A stretch of DNA of 50,156 bases from an archaeon. GTDB lineage: Archaea; Thermoplasmatota; Thermoplasmata; JAJSAE01. The translations under genes and the position numbers were made by a program. Shown here piece after piece: positions 1 to 10,700 of this stretch. The notes below the pieces were generated by a model. It had not been told where the DNA came from. It did no database searches and was given only the letters and a program-made list of their open reading frames with translations. The stretch spans positions 1 through 50,156 of the forward strand of contig JAJSAE010000069.1 in the NCBI GenBank assembly GCA_024281315.1. Reading direction: 5' to 3'. How positions within the stretch are numbered: the stretch's first letter is position 1; each line of letters opens with the position of its first letter.

Positions 1-113
1 AGGAAGTTTCTGATATACAATATGATGCTAAAACTGTGAAAAACAAGAGGTTTCACACGGTTAAAAAAACGATGGGGTAGAAATAGGGAAGGTGAATAAG
101 CGCAGTCTCTAAC

Positions 114-761
114 TCAGAATGGAGTTATGCAACAGAGCACACCGGACTCAACGGAGGGACCGTGGCCGGGATAGAGGGCTTTTACATCCAGAGTTCGGAG
201 GAATTCTATGCTTTTTACCAATTCGGACAGGCTGCCGGTGGGCAAATCCCAGCGCCCCACGCCGCCATTGGCAAAGACCGTATCGCCCGAAAAAAGGAAG
301 CCGCTCTTCCGGTGAAAGAGAACGATGCTGTCCTCGCTGTGGCCGGGAGTTCTAAGAATCTCGAAGCCTTCCAGAAATGGATAAAGAGATGAATCCTCAA
401 TCTGCAATTCTTTCACGCTCATGGAAGGAAGAGGGATGCCGAACAATGCGGCTCCTGTGGAAATCTTGTCGCCATAGTTGAGGGCTCTGGCCCCGCTCCT
501 CTCTGCTAGGATTGGTATCTCTCCGAATATTCTTTTTATAACAGGTACGCCGGCAACATGGTCTATGTGTCGATGGGTGAGAATGATGGCTTCCGGTGCA
601 GGAAAATCATTTTTCCGCATATCTTCCGCGGCGGCCGCAGCCGTTTCCGCCATTCCCGCATCCACAAGAAAGGCATGCGGGCCATTTTCTACCAGAAAGA
701 TGTTGCTGGACTCAAAACCTCCGTAAAATGCGGTTACATGAAATGAATGTGGGATTGACAT
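114..761 (-). CDS. MBL-fold metallo-hydrolase (glyoxalase II-like)
   Basis: THRHIDHVAG metal-binding motif, downstream GHSEDS, SGDTVF and PGHG motifs; GAGTGAG SD just before the ATG. Confidence 0.9.
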   Translation of the reverse strand: MSIPHSFHVTAFYGGFESSNIFLVENGPHAFLVDAGMAETAAAAAEDMRKNDFPAPEAIILTHRHIDHVAGVPVIKRIFGEIPILAERSGARALNYGDKISTGAALFGIPLPSMSVKELQIEDSSLYPFLEGFEILRTPGHSEDSIVLFHRKSGFLFSGDTVFANGGVGRWDLPTGSLSELVKSIEFLRTLDVKALYPGHGPSVESGVLCCITPF

Positions 762-762
762 C

Positions 763-1578
763 TCACTCCGGCCTCTTTATCATCAGTTTTCTGCGGGTCC
801 GATTCTGTCTTGCGGCCTCCTCACCCTTTACATCCACCTCGGCATCATAGAGCAGAAGGACGAACTTCCTAAGAGCCAGCTCGGTGGGGGCTTTCACATC
901 CAGCCCGACCTCCTCCGCTTTTCTCCGCACTATCGCCATCCCCATATCGTAATCGCCGTACTGGGCGCAGAAATCCTGAATGATGGAATCAGTTGCCCTG
1001 ATAAGCCAGTTGCCCGCCTCCACAACCTTTCCTGCGGAAATTACAGGTGATTCGGGGGCCTCTCCGAGTACCGCCCTGCCAAGGGCTTTAAACATGTCCT
1101 CCACATTTTTGCCAGTCTTCGCACTTGTAAAGAAGTAAGGGGAGCCGTACTTATCAGCAAGAGCCTTTATGTCGGATTCGGAAATGCGGCACTCCAGATC
1201 GGACTTGTTCACGGCAAATACGAACGGCACGCCGCCCACCACGGAAAGGGCCTCGGGAATCCAGTAGCCCTCAAGGCTCTTCAGGGTCTCCGGTCGTGTC
1301 GCATCGCAGACGAATATGATGCCCTCGGCCCCCTTGTAAGAGGAACGCTGTATGCCGGTATATCCCTTCTGGCCCAGAATGTCCCAGAGCATCATGGTTA
1401 ACTCCACCGTTTCAGCCTTCATGCGCAGCTCGATGACCTTCTTGGTCACCTTGGTGCCGATGGTGGTTATGTACTTATCGTCGAATTTGTCCATGACATA
1501 CTTTCTGACCAGAGATGTCTTACCGACCGCCCCGTCTCCCAGCAGAAGGGCCTTCCGCTTCACTCTTTTGAACTGCAT
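763..1578 (-). CDS. Ras/Rab-like small GTPase with C-terminal extension
   Basis: G1 GDGAVGKTS, G3 WDILGQ, G4 NKSD, G5 TSAKTG; GGTGAC SD before the ATG. Confidence 0.88.
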   Translation of the reverse strand: MQFKRVKRKALLLGDGAVGKTSLVRKYVMDKFDDKYITTIGTKVTKKVIELRMKAETVELTMMLWDILGQKGYTGIQRSSYKGAEGIIFVCDATRPETLKSLEGYWIPEALSVVGGVPFVFAVNKSDLECRISESDIKALADKYGSPYFFTSAKTGKNVEDMFKALGRAVLGEAPESPVISAGKVVEAGNWLIRATDSIIQDFCAQYGDYDMGMAIVRRKAEEVGLDVKAPTELALRKFVLLLYDAEVDVKGEEAARQNRTRRKLMIKRPE

Positions 1579-1671
1579 GTCACCGAACCTGAAAGAGGAT
1601 GGTCATATAAAAAGTTTTAAGAATGAGGAAAATCTTTTATCCATCCCTCCCCATCTCCTTCCGGTGATAAC

Positions 1672-2154
1672 ATGAACATCGAAGAGATAAAGATAGAAAA
1701 GGATGCGTAAACCAATGTGATAATCGGCCAATCCCACTTCATGAAGACTGCGGAGGACCTGTACGAGGCCTTGGTGAATTCCGTGCCGCAGATGAAGTTC
1801 GGACTTGCCTTCTGCGAGGCATCTATGGAGAGGATGATACGGTCGGAGGGGAACGACGAGGAACTTCAGAGACTGGCGGAGAAGAACGCCCATAAAATCG
1901 GAGCGGGCCACTCCTTCGTCATAATGATTAAAGACGCATACCCCATAAACATCCTGAATGCTGTCAAGAATGTGAGAGAGGTCTGCACAATCTTCTGCGC
2001 CACCGCCAACGATGTGGATGTCCTTGTGGCCGGCAACGGTCGGGGCAGAGGCGTAATCGGGGTGATAGACGGGGAGCCGCCTCTGGGAATCGAGAACGGC
2101 GAGCAGAGGAAGAAGAGGCGGGAGTTTCTCAGAATGATAGGCTACAAGAAGTAG
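1672..2154 (+). CDS. Adenosine-specific kinase family protein, reading frame interrupted by in-frame TAA at 1708-1710 (ORF track begins at GTG 1717)
   Basis: NVIIGQSHFMKTAEDLYEALV...GVIDGEPPLGIE typical of the family; ATG 1672 has GGTGAT SD and is in frame with the body; GTG 1717 has no SD. Confidence 0.8.
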
Positions 2155-2155
2155 T

Positions 2156-5100
2156 TCAGCGTCTGTAGGCCCTTTCGTAGTAGTCCGTTATCTCCCAGTC
2201 TGACATCTCCCCATCTCCCTGCTCGGAGAGAGTTAGGCCGGAGCGTCTTGCCGCAAGTCTGGCCACTCTGGGAAGCCTTGAAGAGCCCTTGAACGAAGTA
2301 ATGATCAGTTCACCTTTATGAACACGGCCGGAGAATGTGCCGATTATCTTTCCCCCGTCAAGAACCAGGGATGCGGCCCCCGTATCCATGTACTGCTTCA
2401 AAAAATCGGCGAGATACAGCCTTGTCACCGAGTCCTGATAGATTATGAGCGAGTCTTTCACCTTTACCTTGGGAAGTTTCTTTATGTCCTCCGAGGGAAC
2501 CCAGAATATTCTGTCCTCATTCGTCAGGAAGAAGCCCTTAACCATCTTCCCCTCTGCCTCCATTTCGCTCAAAACCGCCCTTACTTCTGAATTGCTCATT
2601 GCAAAGCCGGAGAATGAAGAAAGATGAGAGGGATTTACGAGGCCAAAAATACTTATCCATGCCTCCACCAGCATCCTCACCGCTTCTTCCCGGCCCATCT
2701 CCGGTATCTCCGGCACCACATAGCGGCCGCGGAAGTCCTTGAACGCAAGTCCCGAGCGGAAGATGCTCTTGAGGGCACTACTTGCGCTTTCCTCGCCCAT
2801 GAGCGGGCTGTTCTTCACCTCCCCTGCCGAAAGTGGGGCATAGTTCCTTATAAGTTCCAGAACCTGTTCCTCCTCGTGCGTCAGTTCCTTTTTTCTCAAC
2901 AGAGAGATAAGGCCTGCGCTTTCCGTCTCTATGTAAGAGAGATACGGAGGGATGCCATATCCTTTCAGCACCTTCCCCTCTTTGTGCAGATAATCAAGGG
3001 GATACATCCTCCTGACGCGCTGGCCAATCTCCGGACCAGAACGGAGCGTTATCTGAGATTTTGCCAGCTCCGTGGTATCTCTATGTCTCCTGTCTTTCGA
3101 GAAACCGGCCCTCCACAGCATGTAATTCAGGGCCTGCTCCCATGAAACCGAGACGGGAGCGATATTTCCATATATCAGAGAACCGTTCATCTCCATGAAT
3201 CCGTGTTTCTTCAATTCCCTGACATCCATTCCTTCCGGTATCTTCTGGATGCTGGCAACAGTGAGGCCAAAGAACGAGTAGTAGGCCATCAGTTTTTTCA
3301 ACGCATTCCCGAACTCCTCCGGACCGACTCCGGGAAGATCGATATCTCTTATGTCTATGCCGCCGTTCAGTGGCCAGTCTTCTATCATCCCCAGAAGCGA
3401 GCCGCCGCGTATCGCTGGGTGCATCCATCCCTGCCCGTATCGCGCATATAGTTCCCTGCGAAATGTTGCGGCCATGGGGCCATAAAGGGATACGAATGTA
3501 AGAGGAAGCATGATATTCCCATCGGAGGAAACAGGGTTTTCCAGAAGGTGAAGGTCCTCTGGCATCAGGTAAAATTCCGTATCGCCGCTCCCGGTTATCA
3601 CTGCCTCCGCTCCGATTCTTTCCAGAGCTCCTCGCACCTCCATTCCAGTAAAATCCGTCTGATACCTTATCTCGGAAAGGGGGGCGGGACCAGAGGATTT
3701 CAGATATGTTTCGACAATCGCCGCAATGGCTTTCTCTCTCTCCGGCAATTTCGTCTCGTTTGTCTCCAGAAGCGAATACAGATTTCTCCTCCCCCATAGT
3801 TCCCTCCCCGTAAATTCCCTTACGATGTACATGTTCTCATCCAGAATGCGGAGAGCGGGCCTCAGTTTATCCGAGGGTATTCCGGTGTGAGCGGAAAGAT
3901 CGGATACGCCCATAGGGCCTTTTTCAAGCGCCGACAGTATTGTTCTCTCGAAAGCGTCCAGATTGCCGGGGTGGTGCGTTCTATATGCGCCTATGTAAAG
4001 AGGCACCTTCTCTCTCCGAACATAATGGACCCTTCCACTGATAAAACGGCCCCGCAGCAGCTCTCCGCTCTGCCTCAATTCGTCCCACTCATCCATTTTG
4101 AAATCCGGGACCCTATTATAAACATCCAGCGGGTCGCCGGCATGGCCGAATGTCTCGAAGTAATCATCTATGCTCTCGAAACTTCTGGTCAACTTCCACC
4201 CCTTCAGGGCACGCACCGCAGCCGCGGAATGGACCCTCTCCCCCCTAAGAATGCTGTGATAATCCTCCGACAGAATGAACTCGTTATCGTGGTGAAAACT
4301 CCCGGAAATAACCGCTCCGGCGTGCTTCATCTCCTCCAGCGTCGACAGCACATGATGCTCCGGCGTGCCCAGCCTGTGGGCCAGTTCCTGCACCCCCATG
4401 GGGCCGTAATATGAAAGGAGAATCCGAATGCCGCGCTCCACTGCGGCGTCCTCCGCATGCACCATCTTTTCTCTATCAATCCCGCGCCATTCCTCTCTGA
4501 CAAGATGAATGAGGCGGAGTTTTTCCAGGCGGTTAAGAAGGGCGAGGGACTCTTTTTTATCCCCTCCTGTCTGTTCGGAGATTATATCAATTGCCGCACC
4601 TCTTTGCACACCCTCAAGCGTAGCCGCAAGCTCCCTGTCTCTCTCGTCATAGGCCGTCTCCGGCGGCATTGCCATGAGAAGTTTGGCCAGTTTCACGGAG
4701 GCGAACATTCGCTGAGACATGTAAACAGAGACTATCCTCCAGCTGTCCTCCAGCGGCTTTGCCGCTCCCTTTACCTCCTCGAATCGGGGGCGCATGGCCG
4801 GAGGCAGCCCTGTTTCATTCTCCGGGTTAATGGGGATGTTGTCCATGAGGTCCAACAGATGCTCGGGAGTTATCTCCTCCGCTAGACGGAACTTCCTCTC
4901 GAAATGCTCCTTCAAGCGCTCTGGTTCTATTATCGGACCGCCCGGCGTGGCGGTAACTCTGCTGAGGATTCTGGTGTGCAGTTCCTTCAAAAGAGCGGTT
5001 CTATCCTCCATAAGCACAATGTCGGAGATCCCGCTGAGGACGATGCCGTAGGAAAAGGGAGAGGGGGAATCGGTGTAATCCTGGTGCTTGCAGACCCATT

Positions 5101-7558
5101 CGCCGGAGCGGATTCTGGAAAGAACATACTTTGCGCCGTCCACATCCATGACAGACCTCAGAATCTCCCTGTATGTCTCCTTTATCACCGGAAAATTCTC
5201 TGCCGCATCTATGTCGGCCAGAGCATCAAGTATCTGGGCCGCCCTTCTCTGCTGCTTGCTCACGGATATGCTGTGACCGAGGTAACTCCTGAGAACAAGA
5301 AACGAGCGGCCGGCACAGTGTCGGAATCGCTGCCTGAAAAGTTCGGTTCCGCGTATGGCGGTGCCGAGAATTTGCTCCACCTCATCGGGAGAAATGATAT
5401 TCTCCAGACCCTCTAGGTCCACACGAACGGGCGAGGTTATCATAAATGCGTCATCGCTTATGGAAATACTGACACCCCTTTTCACCTCTTTAGCCAGTGC
5501 GGCGGCGTATGCCCTTGAAAGAGCGTCGTTCACCCTCCTGCCGAAGGGGAAATGAAATATTATGTTCCAGAGGCCCTGCATGTCCCGGTATCCCTCCACA
5601 AGAAGCTGCTTTTCCCCCGGAATTCCGGCGACAATGGCTTGCTCCCTGAAATAACTCAGGAGAGAGCGGGCCGCACCGGAATCCAGATGATAGGTCCCCG
5701 CAAGATACGCCTGCATCTCCTCTGCGCGCCGCTTCCCCTCTTTGGCGGTTATATCCTTGTACCCTCCTATATTCTCCCTCATGAAATCCCTGAACTCCGC
5801 CACCGCCAGCGACAGGTCGAAGGAACGCGGAAGCATCTCCCCACTCCATGACGGCACCGTGGGCTTCTTCCCCCCTGCGGACTTCACCAGAACCGTTGTT
5901 CCTCTGGTCTTTATGAACTCGTAACTCCTGCCCCCCAGAACAAAGACATCGCCGGGAGATAGCTTTTCCACAAATTTCTCTGATAACTCACCGGCAGGCC
6001 CGGCCCCCATAACTATGACCCTGTAATTTGCCTCGTCGGGTATTGTTCCGAGATTGAGGTAGTAGATGGTCCTGCTCCCCCTCTTTCTGCCGAAAATCCC
6101 CTCTTCTGGGTCGTACCATATCTTGGAATATATGCCCTCGTGAGAGCGGCCCCCCAGATACTCGAGGACGGAGATGTAATCGTCCCAAGATAGGGTGTGA
6201 AATGTGTGGGAGCGGCGAACAAGGTCGTATGCCTCCTTTATGTCCCATCTGTCATTCAGAGAGAGAGAGACTATTCCCTGCGAGAGAACATCAAGGGGAT
6301 TCTGCGGTATGCTCACCCGGTCTATGTGGCCTTCCGCCGCCTCCTTTGCAAGTACCGCACACTCCACCATGTCGTCAAGGTCGAAGACGATGAAACGGCC
6401 TTTTGCGGTCTTTCCCACCGAGTGGCCCGCCCTTCCGATTCTCTGAAGACCCTTTGCCACCGATTTCGGGGAGCCTATCTGAACAACGAGGTCCACATAG
6501 CCTATATCTATTCCGAGTTCAAGGGATGTTGAGGTAACTACACAGCGGAGTTCGCCATCCCTCAGTTTCGCCTCCACATCCAGCCGCGTTTCCCTGCTTA
6601 AACTTCCGTGATGGGCGGCTATGGCCTCTATACCTCGCTCCCGCAGTTTGTAGGCCACGGTCTCCGTTGAACTCCGGGTGTTCGTAAAGATAATCGTGGT
6701 GCGGTGTTCTTCAATCATCTCAACGAGAAGGTCGTACATTCTCGCGTTTACGACATCATAGGGGACCAGTGTCATATCCTCCACTGGGGAGATTACCTTC
6801 AGGTCCAGATCCTTCCGGCCTTCGGCCTCGACAATATTCACCGGTCTTTCCACAGGTTCTTCGTCGATTATTTTGAAACCCCCGAGATATCTGGCAATCT
6901 CTTCAATCGGGGCCTGTGTGGCCGAGAGCCCGATTCTCGTTATGTCAGGACTCATGTTCTGGAGAATCTCCATGGTGAGGGATAGGAGGGAGCCGCGCTT
7001 GCTGTCCGAAATCTCGTGTATTTCATCCACAATCAGGTACTCCACAGAGTCGAATCTCTGCCGGAACTTCGGGGTGGAAAGAACCAGAGCAAGAGATTCT
7101 GGTGTGGTGATGAGGATATGCGGCGGTCTTTTCACCATCTTCTGCCTTTCGTACTGGCTGGTGTCACCCGAGCGGACCGCAACCCGTATTTCCCGCATCC
7201 CCGGATTCTCTTCCAGCATCTCGGCAAGAGGGCGCTTCAGATTCTTATCCACATCGTTAGCCAGGGCCTTGAGCGGCGATACATAAACCGCATATATTCT
7301 GTCCTCAAGCTCACCCCGCTTCCCTTTCAAATAGAGCTCATTTATTATGGCGAGAAAAGCGGTCAAAGTCTTGCCCGAACCGGTGGGGGAAGAGACGAGA
7401 ACGCTCTCGCGGTTATGGATAAGAGGAATGGCGTATGCCTGCGGCTCTGTCAACTCGTCAAAGTGCGCCCTGAACCATGAGGCCACGGGCGGTTCCAGCA
7501 TCTCCATGACCTCGTCGAATGTGTATCTCTTTTCCGCCCTTTTTATCCTGCCGGACAT
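2156..7558 (-). CDS. lhr: Large Lhr-type DEAD/DEAH superfamily II helicase (about 1800 aa)
   Basis: SSPTGSGKTLTAFLAI, VDEIHE, GLSATQAP, TSTSLELGIDIG, QRIGRAGH motifs and long C-terminal wHTH-like region; start re-assigned to ATG 7558 with GTGAT SD (ORF track start 7735 is upstream). Confidence 0.9.
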   Translation of the reverse strand: MSGRIKRAEKRYTFDEVMEMLEPPVASWFRAHFDELTEPQAYAIPLIHNRESVLVSSPTGSGKTLTAFLAIINELYLKGKRGELEDRIYAVYVSPLKALANDVDKNLKRPLAEMLEENPGMREIRVAVRSGDTSQYERQKMVKRPPHILITTPESLALVLSTPKFRQRFDSVEYLIVDEIHEISDSKRGSLLSLTMEILQNMSPDITRIGLSATQAPIEEIARYLGGFKIIDEEPVERPVNIVEAEGRKDLDLKVISPVEDMTLVPYDVVNARMYDLLVEMIEEHRTTIIFTNTRSSTETVAYKLRERGIEAIAAHHGSLSRETRLDVEAKLRDGELRCVVTSTSLELGIDIGYVDLVVQIGSPKSVAKGLQRIGRAGHSVGKTAKGRFIVFDLDDMVECAVLAKEAAEGHIDRVSIPQNPLDVLSQGIVSLSLNDRWDIKEAYDLVRRSHTFHTLSWDDYISVLEYLGGRSHEGIYSKIWYDPEEGIFGRKRGSRTIYYLNLGTIPDEANYRVIVMGAGPAGELSEKFVEKLSPGDVFVLGGRSYEFIKTRGTTVLVKSAGGKKPTVPSWSGEMLPRSFDLSLAVAEFRDFMRENIGGYKDITAKEGKRRAEEMQAYLAGTYHLDSGAARSLLSYFREQAIVAGIPGEKQLLVEGYRDMQGLWNIIFHFPFGRRVNDALSRAYAAALAKEVKRGVSISISDDAFMITSPVRVDLEGLENIISPDEVEQILGTAIRGTELFRQRFRHCAGRSFLVLRSYLGHSISVSKQQRRAAQILDALADIDAAENFPVIKETYREILRSVMDVDGAKYVLSRIRSGEWVCKHQDYTDSPSPFSYGIVLSGISDIVLMEDRTALLKELHTRILSRVTATPGGPIIEPERLKEHFERKFRLAEEITPEHLLDLMDNIPINPENETGLPPAMRPRFEEVKGAAKPLEDSWRIVSVYMSQRMFASVKLAKLLMAMPPETAYDERDRELAATLEGVQRGAAIDIISEQTGGDKKESLALLNRLEKLRLIHLVREEWRGIDREKMVHAEDAAVERGIRILLSYYGPMGVQELAHRLGTPEHHVLSTLEEMKHAGAVISGSFHHDNEFILSEDYHSILRGERVHSAAAVRALKGWKLTRSFESIDDYFETFGHAGDPLDVYNRVPDFKMDEWDELRQSGELLRGRFISGRVHYVRREKVPLYIGAYRTHHPGNLDAFERTILSALEKGPMGVSDLSAHTGIPSDKLRPALRILDENMYIVREFTGRELWGRRNLYSLLETNETKLPEREKAIAAIVETYLKSSGPAPLSEIRYQTDFTGMEVRGALERIGAEAVITGSGDTEFYLMPEDLHLLENPVSSDGNIMLPLTFVSLYGPMAATFRRELYARYGQGWMHPAIRGGSLLGMIEDWPLNGGIDIRDIDLPGVGPEEFGNALKKLMAYYSFFGLTVASIQKIPEGMDVRELKKHGFMEMNGSLIYGNIAPVSVSWEQALNYMLWRAGFSKDRRHRDTTELAKSQITLRSGPEIGQRVRRMYPLDYLHKEGKVLKGYGIPPYLSYIETESAGLISLLRKKELTHEEEQVLELIRNYAPLSAGEVKNSPLMGEESASSALKSIFRSGLAFKDFRGRYVVPEIPEMGREEAVRMLVEAWISIFGLVNPSHLSSFSGFAMSNSEVRAVLSEMEAEGKMVKGFFLTNEDRIFWVPSEDIKKLPKVKVKDSLIIYQDSVTRLYLADFLKQYMDTGAASLVLDGGKIIGTFSGRVHKGELIITSFKGSSRLPRVARLAARRSGLTLSEQGDGEMSDWEITDYYERAYRR

Positions 7559-7656
7559 CTTATCACTATCGTTAAACCAAAACATATTGCAACGGTGGTT
7601 TAATAGTTTTTGTATGTGGACAGAAGTGGGTATTTTGCCCTCTTTGAGAGAAAAAC

Positions 7657-7666
7657 TATTTATATG
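7657..7666 (+). promoter_or_regulatory. Possible TATA box for the giant surface protein gene
   Basis: tatttatatg in AT-rich divergent intergenic region about 80 nt upstream of ATG 7748. Confidence 0.4.
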
Positions 7667-7747
7667 GGCACTATCATGTTGCATAAAATAGGCGGTGGCT
7701 CCGAATGGGAATGGGGCAGTTGCCTGTAGACACATAGGAGTGAGTAA

Positions 7748-10700
7748 ATGAACGGGAAAAACGACGGATTAAAGAAAGGAGTGGCAGTTCTGCTGGTCCT
7801 TCTTATGGTTAGTAGCGGCTTTTTTGTCATAGTGACGGATAGCGCGGCGGCAAAGAGCAGTGACATGAGCGGCACCGCAAACCCCGCAGATATGGGGCCG
7901 GTGCAGGAGAAGACGGGGACAAATAGTGGAAGCGATAGCGCAACCAGCACAGGGAGCGATGTGAACTCGAATGCAGCAGGAAATGGTGCAGGACAGGCCA
8001 CTGTGCCCAATGATGCTGGCGGGCGCGGCCCGAGAGAGAAGAACACCGCACAAAAGGATGTGAAAACACAGGCCGCACACCCACAGGTTACAAAAACGGG
8101 CATGGATACAAATACAAAAAGATCGAACGAGAGGCGCACTTCGGAGAACAGGGAAACCGTGAATACTGCGGAGAATCCGGTTTATGCCGCATCCGTTTCC
8201 GGCAACCCTGCGCCGCCCATATCATCAAGCTGGAAGATTGGTACAATCTCTGATGTTACAGCCGGAAGCGGCGCACAGCCGGCGGCAGTCGGGCCCGTTG
8301 TGGTTGTGTATGATATGGATACGAATAAAACATACGCCAGCATTCAGGATGCCATAAACAACGCAACCTCCGGAGACCATCTGATAATTCGGGGCATGGC
8401 CTTAGAGAACATCTCCGTGGATGGAAAGACGATACAGATAGTCAACTCATCGTTTGACCTCATCGGAGACATTAGTGTAAGGAACGGCGGCTCTTTGCTT
8501 GTAGACCCGTCATGGGTCAACATGTCCGGGAACTGGTACATAGATGCGGGGGCGATAAATGTAACCGACAACACGATTGTCCAGTTCAACAACTCCTTTG
8601 ACGGTGAGTTTGGGATACAGGTGAACAGCACGGGCACCCTCATCATCCAGAACGGCAGCAAGATACAGTCCAACGGAACAGCCCAGTACTGGTTCCATGT
8701 CCTGCCGGGAGCCAGCCTTTTCATCAACGACAGCGTAGTAAAGAACTGCGGCTGGAACGACAGCGACCCGGGGCCGATGATACAGGCATCTGGCCTTTAT
8801 GTGCACAATGGCACATTCACCGAGAACGGAGCGGGCCTCATCCTTTTTGATGTGGACGGTGCCATCGTAGAGAACAGTACATTTTACAACAACTTTATGG
8901 GCGGAATCGGACTTATCGATGGAGCGGATGGGAATTACATAGCCAATAACAGCTTCGACGGGGCAGAGGGAATTCACATGGAAGGCAGCAGGAACAATGT
9001 CATATCCGGCAACCAGATGTCAAACACAACATATGGTATATATAATCAGATGTCCAACACAACATACGGCACATATAATTCATATTCTCCGTCCAACCTC
9101 CTCCAGAATCCGGGAGCGGAAACCGGCGACCTTTCCGGATGGACAATCGATGCGAACGGAGGAGCGGGGTGGAATGTCGTCGATGGCGGAGGCCGGGACA
9201 GCAGGTATTGCTTCGTGACCTCGTACGATTGGGATATAAAGCATCAGGAGATTGACCTGCTAGCCGCAGGATACACACCGGCGTTCCTTGACTCATCTCC
9301 GGATATAACGGCTTCAGAATGGTTCTACAGCAGAGTAGACCAGACCGGCATGTATGAGCTGAAAGTTGAGCTTCGCAATGCAACACATGCGGTCATCGCC
9401 AGCTGGGATACCGGTGTAAAAGACGCTCTTCCAAGGACTACATGGATACTGGAGAACCACACCTTTGCAGGATATCCCACCGGCGTCAGATATGTCTATT
9501 TTGAGGACCGTGGCAAGGATACAAGCTACTGGAGCAATTGGTATGGCGCACGGATGGATGACGCATCGCTAACTATCAAAGGATACGATAGAAATATCAT
9601 AGAAGGCAATACCATAAGCGGTCCCGGCTACGGCATATATCTCGATGGCGTATCATATAGCACCATCTCCAACAACAGCATCACATCATACAGCGGCATC
9701 TACATGAACAATTCGGATAACAACACGCTCTATAACAACGATATTACCTTCGGCAACAACAAATACGCCAACCTTGTAGCATACTGGAAGATGGATGAAA
9801 GCCAGTGGACAGGAGTCTGGGGCGAGGCAAGGGATTCATCCGGAAACGGACATAACGGATATGCACGGAATGGGGCCAACACCAATGCGTCCGGTTATTA
9901 CGGAAGGGCCGGAGACTTTGACGGGGTAAATGACTGGGTCTACATCTCGGATGGCGGCAATGCCCTAGACCTAACAGGGGACATGACCGTGGAGGCATGG
10001 ATAAATGCCCGGAGTTTCGGATGGTATGATGGAATCGTGAGCAAGTACCAGAGCTGGGGTGCAAATGGCTTCACCCTCCGACTTAGCCCTGTCGCACCAT
10101 ACAACACCATAGACTTCTGCGGCCGCACAGGAACCATTCCGCTGAATGCGAACGAGTGGTACCATGTGGTCGGGGTCATGCAGGGAGGCACGGCTAACAT
10201 ATATGTCAATGGAGTTCTAGACACTTCGGGAGCACCGGCGTATACCCGCGTCGCCAACTGGAATCCCGTATCGATTGGAGGAGATTATGTATATAGCGGA
10301 GGAAGATACTTTGACGGTCTCATCGACGATGTTCGAATATTCAATAGCGCCCTCAGTCCCGAGGAGATAAATCAGACATACAACAGCGAGTTCGCTTACG
10401 GTATTTACATGAAAGATTCGGCGGACAACAATATTTCTTTCAATCCTTCCATCAGCGATATTTCCGGATACGGGGATGCGGCAATCTATCTGGACAACTC
10501 CAGTCCAACCATATCATACGCAAACATGGACAACTCACTACAAGGTCTTGTTTGTGTTAACGGTGCGTCGCCCCTGATGGTCAGTTCCCAGATCTTGGGC
10601 AATGTGGTGGATGATGTTTATGTGAACGGGAATTCGCACCCCATCCTGTTGAATACGACATTCAATAAAGATCAGGGATATGTGATCGATTCTTCCAGCA

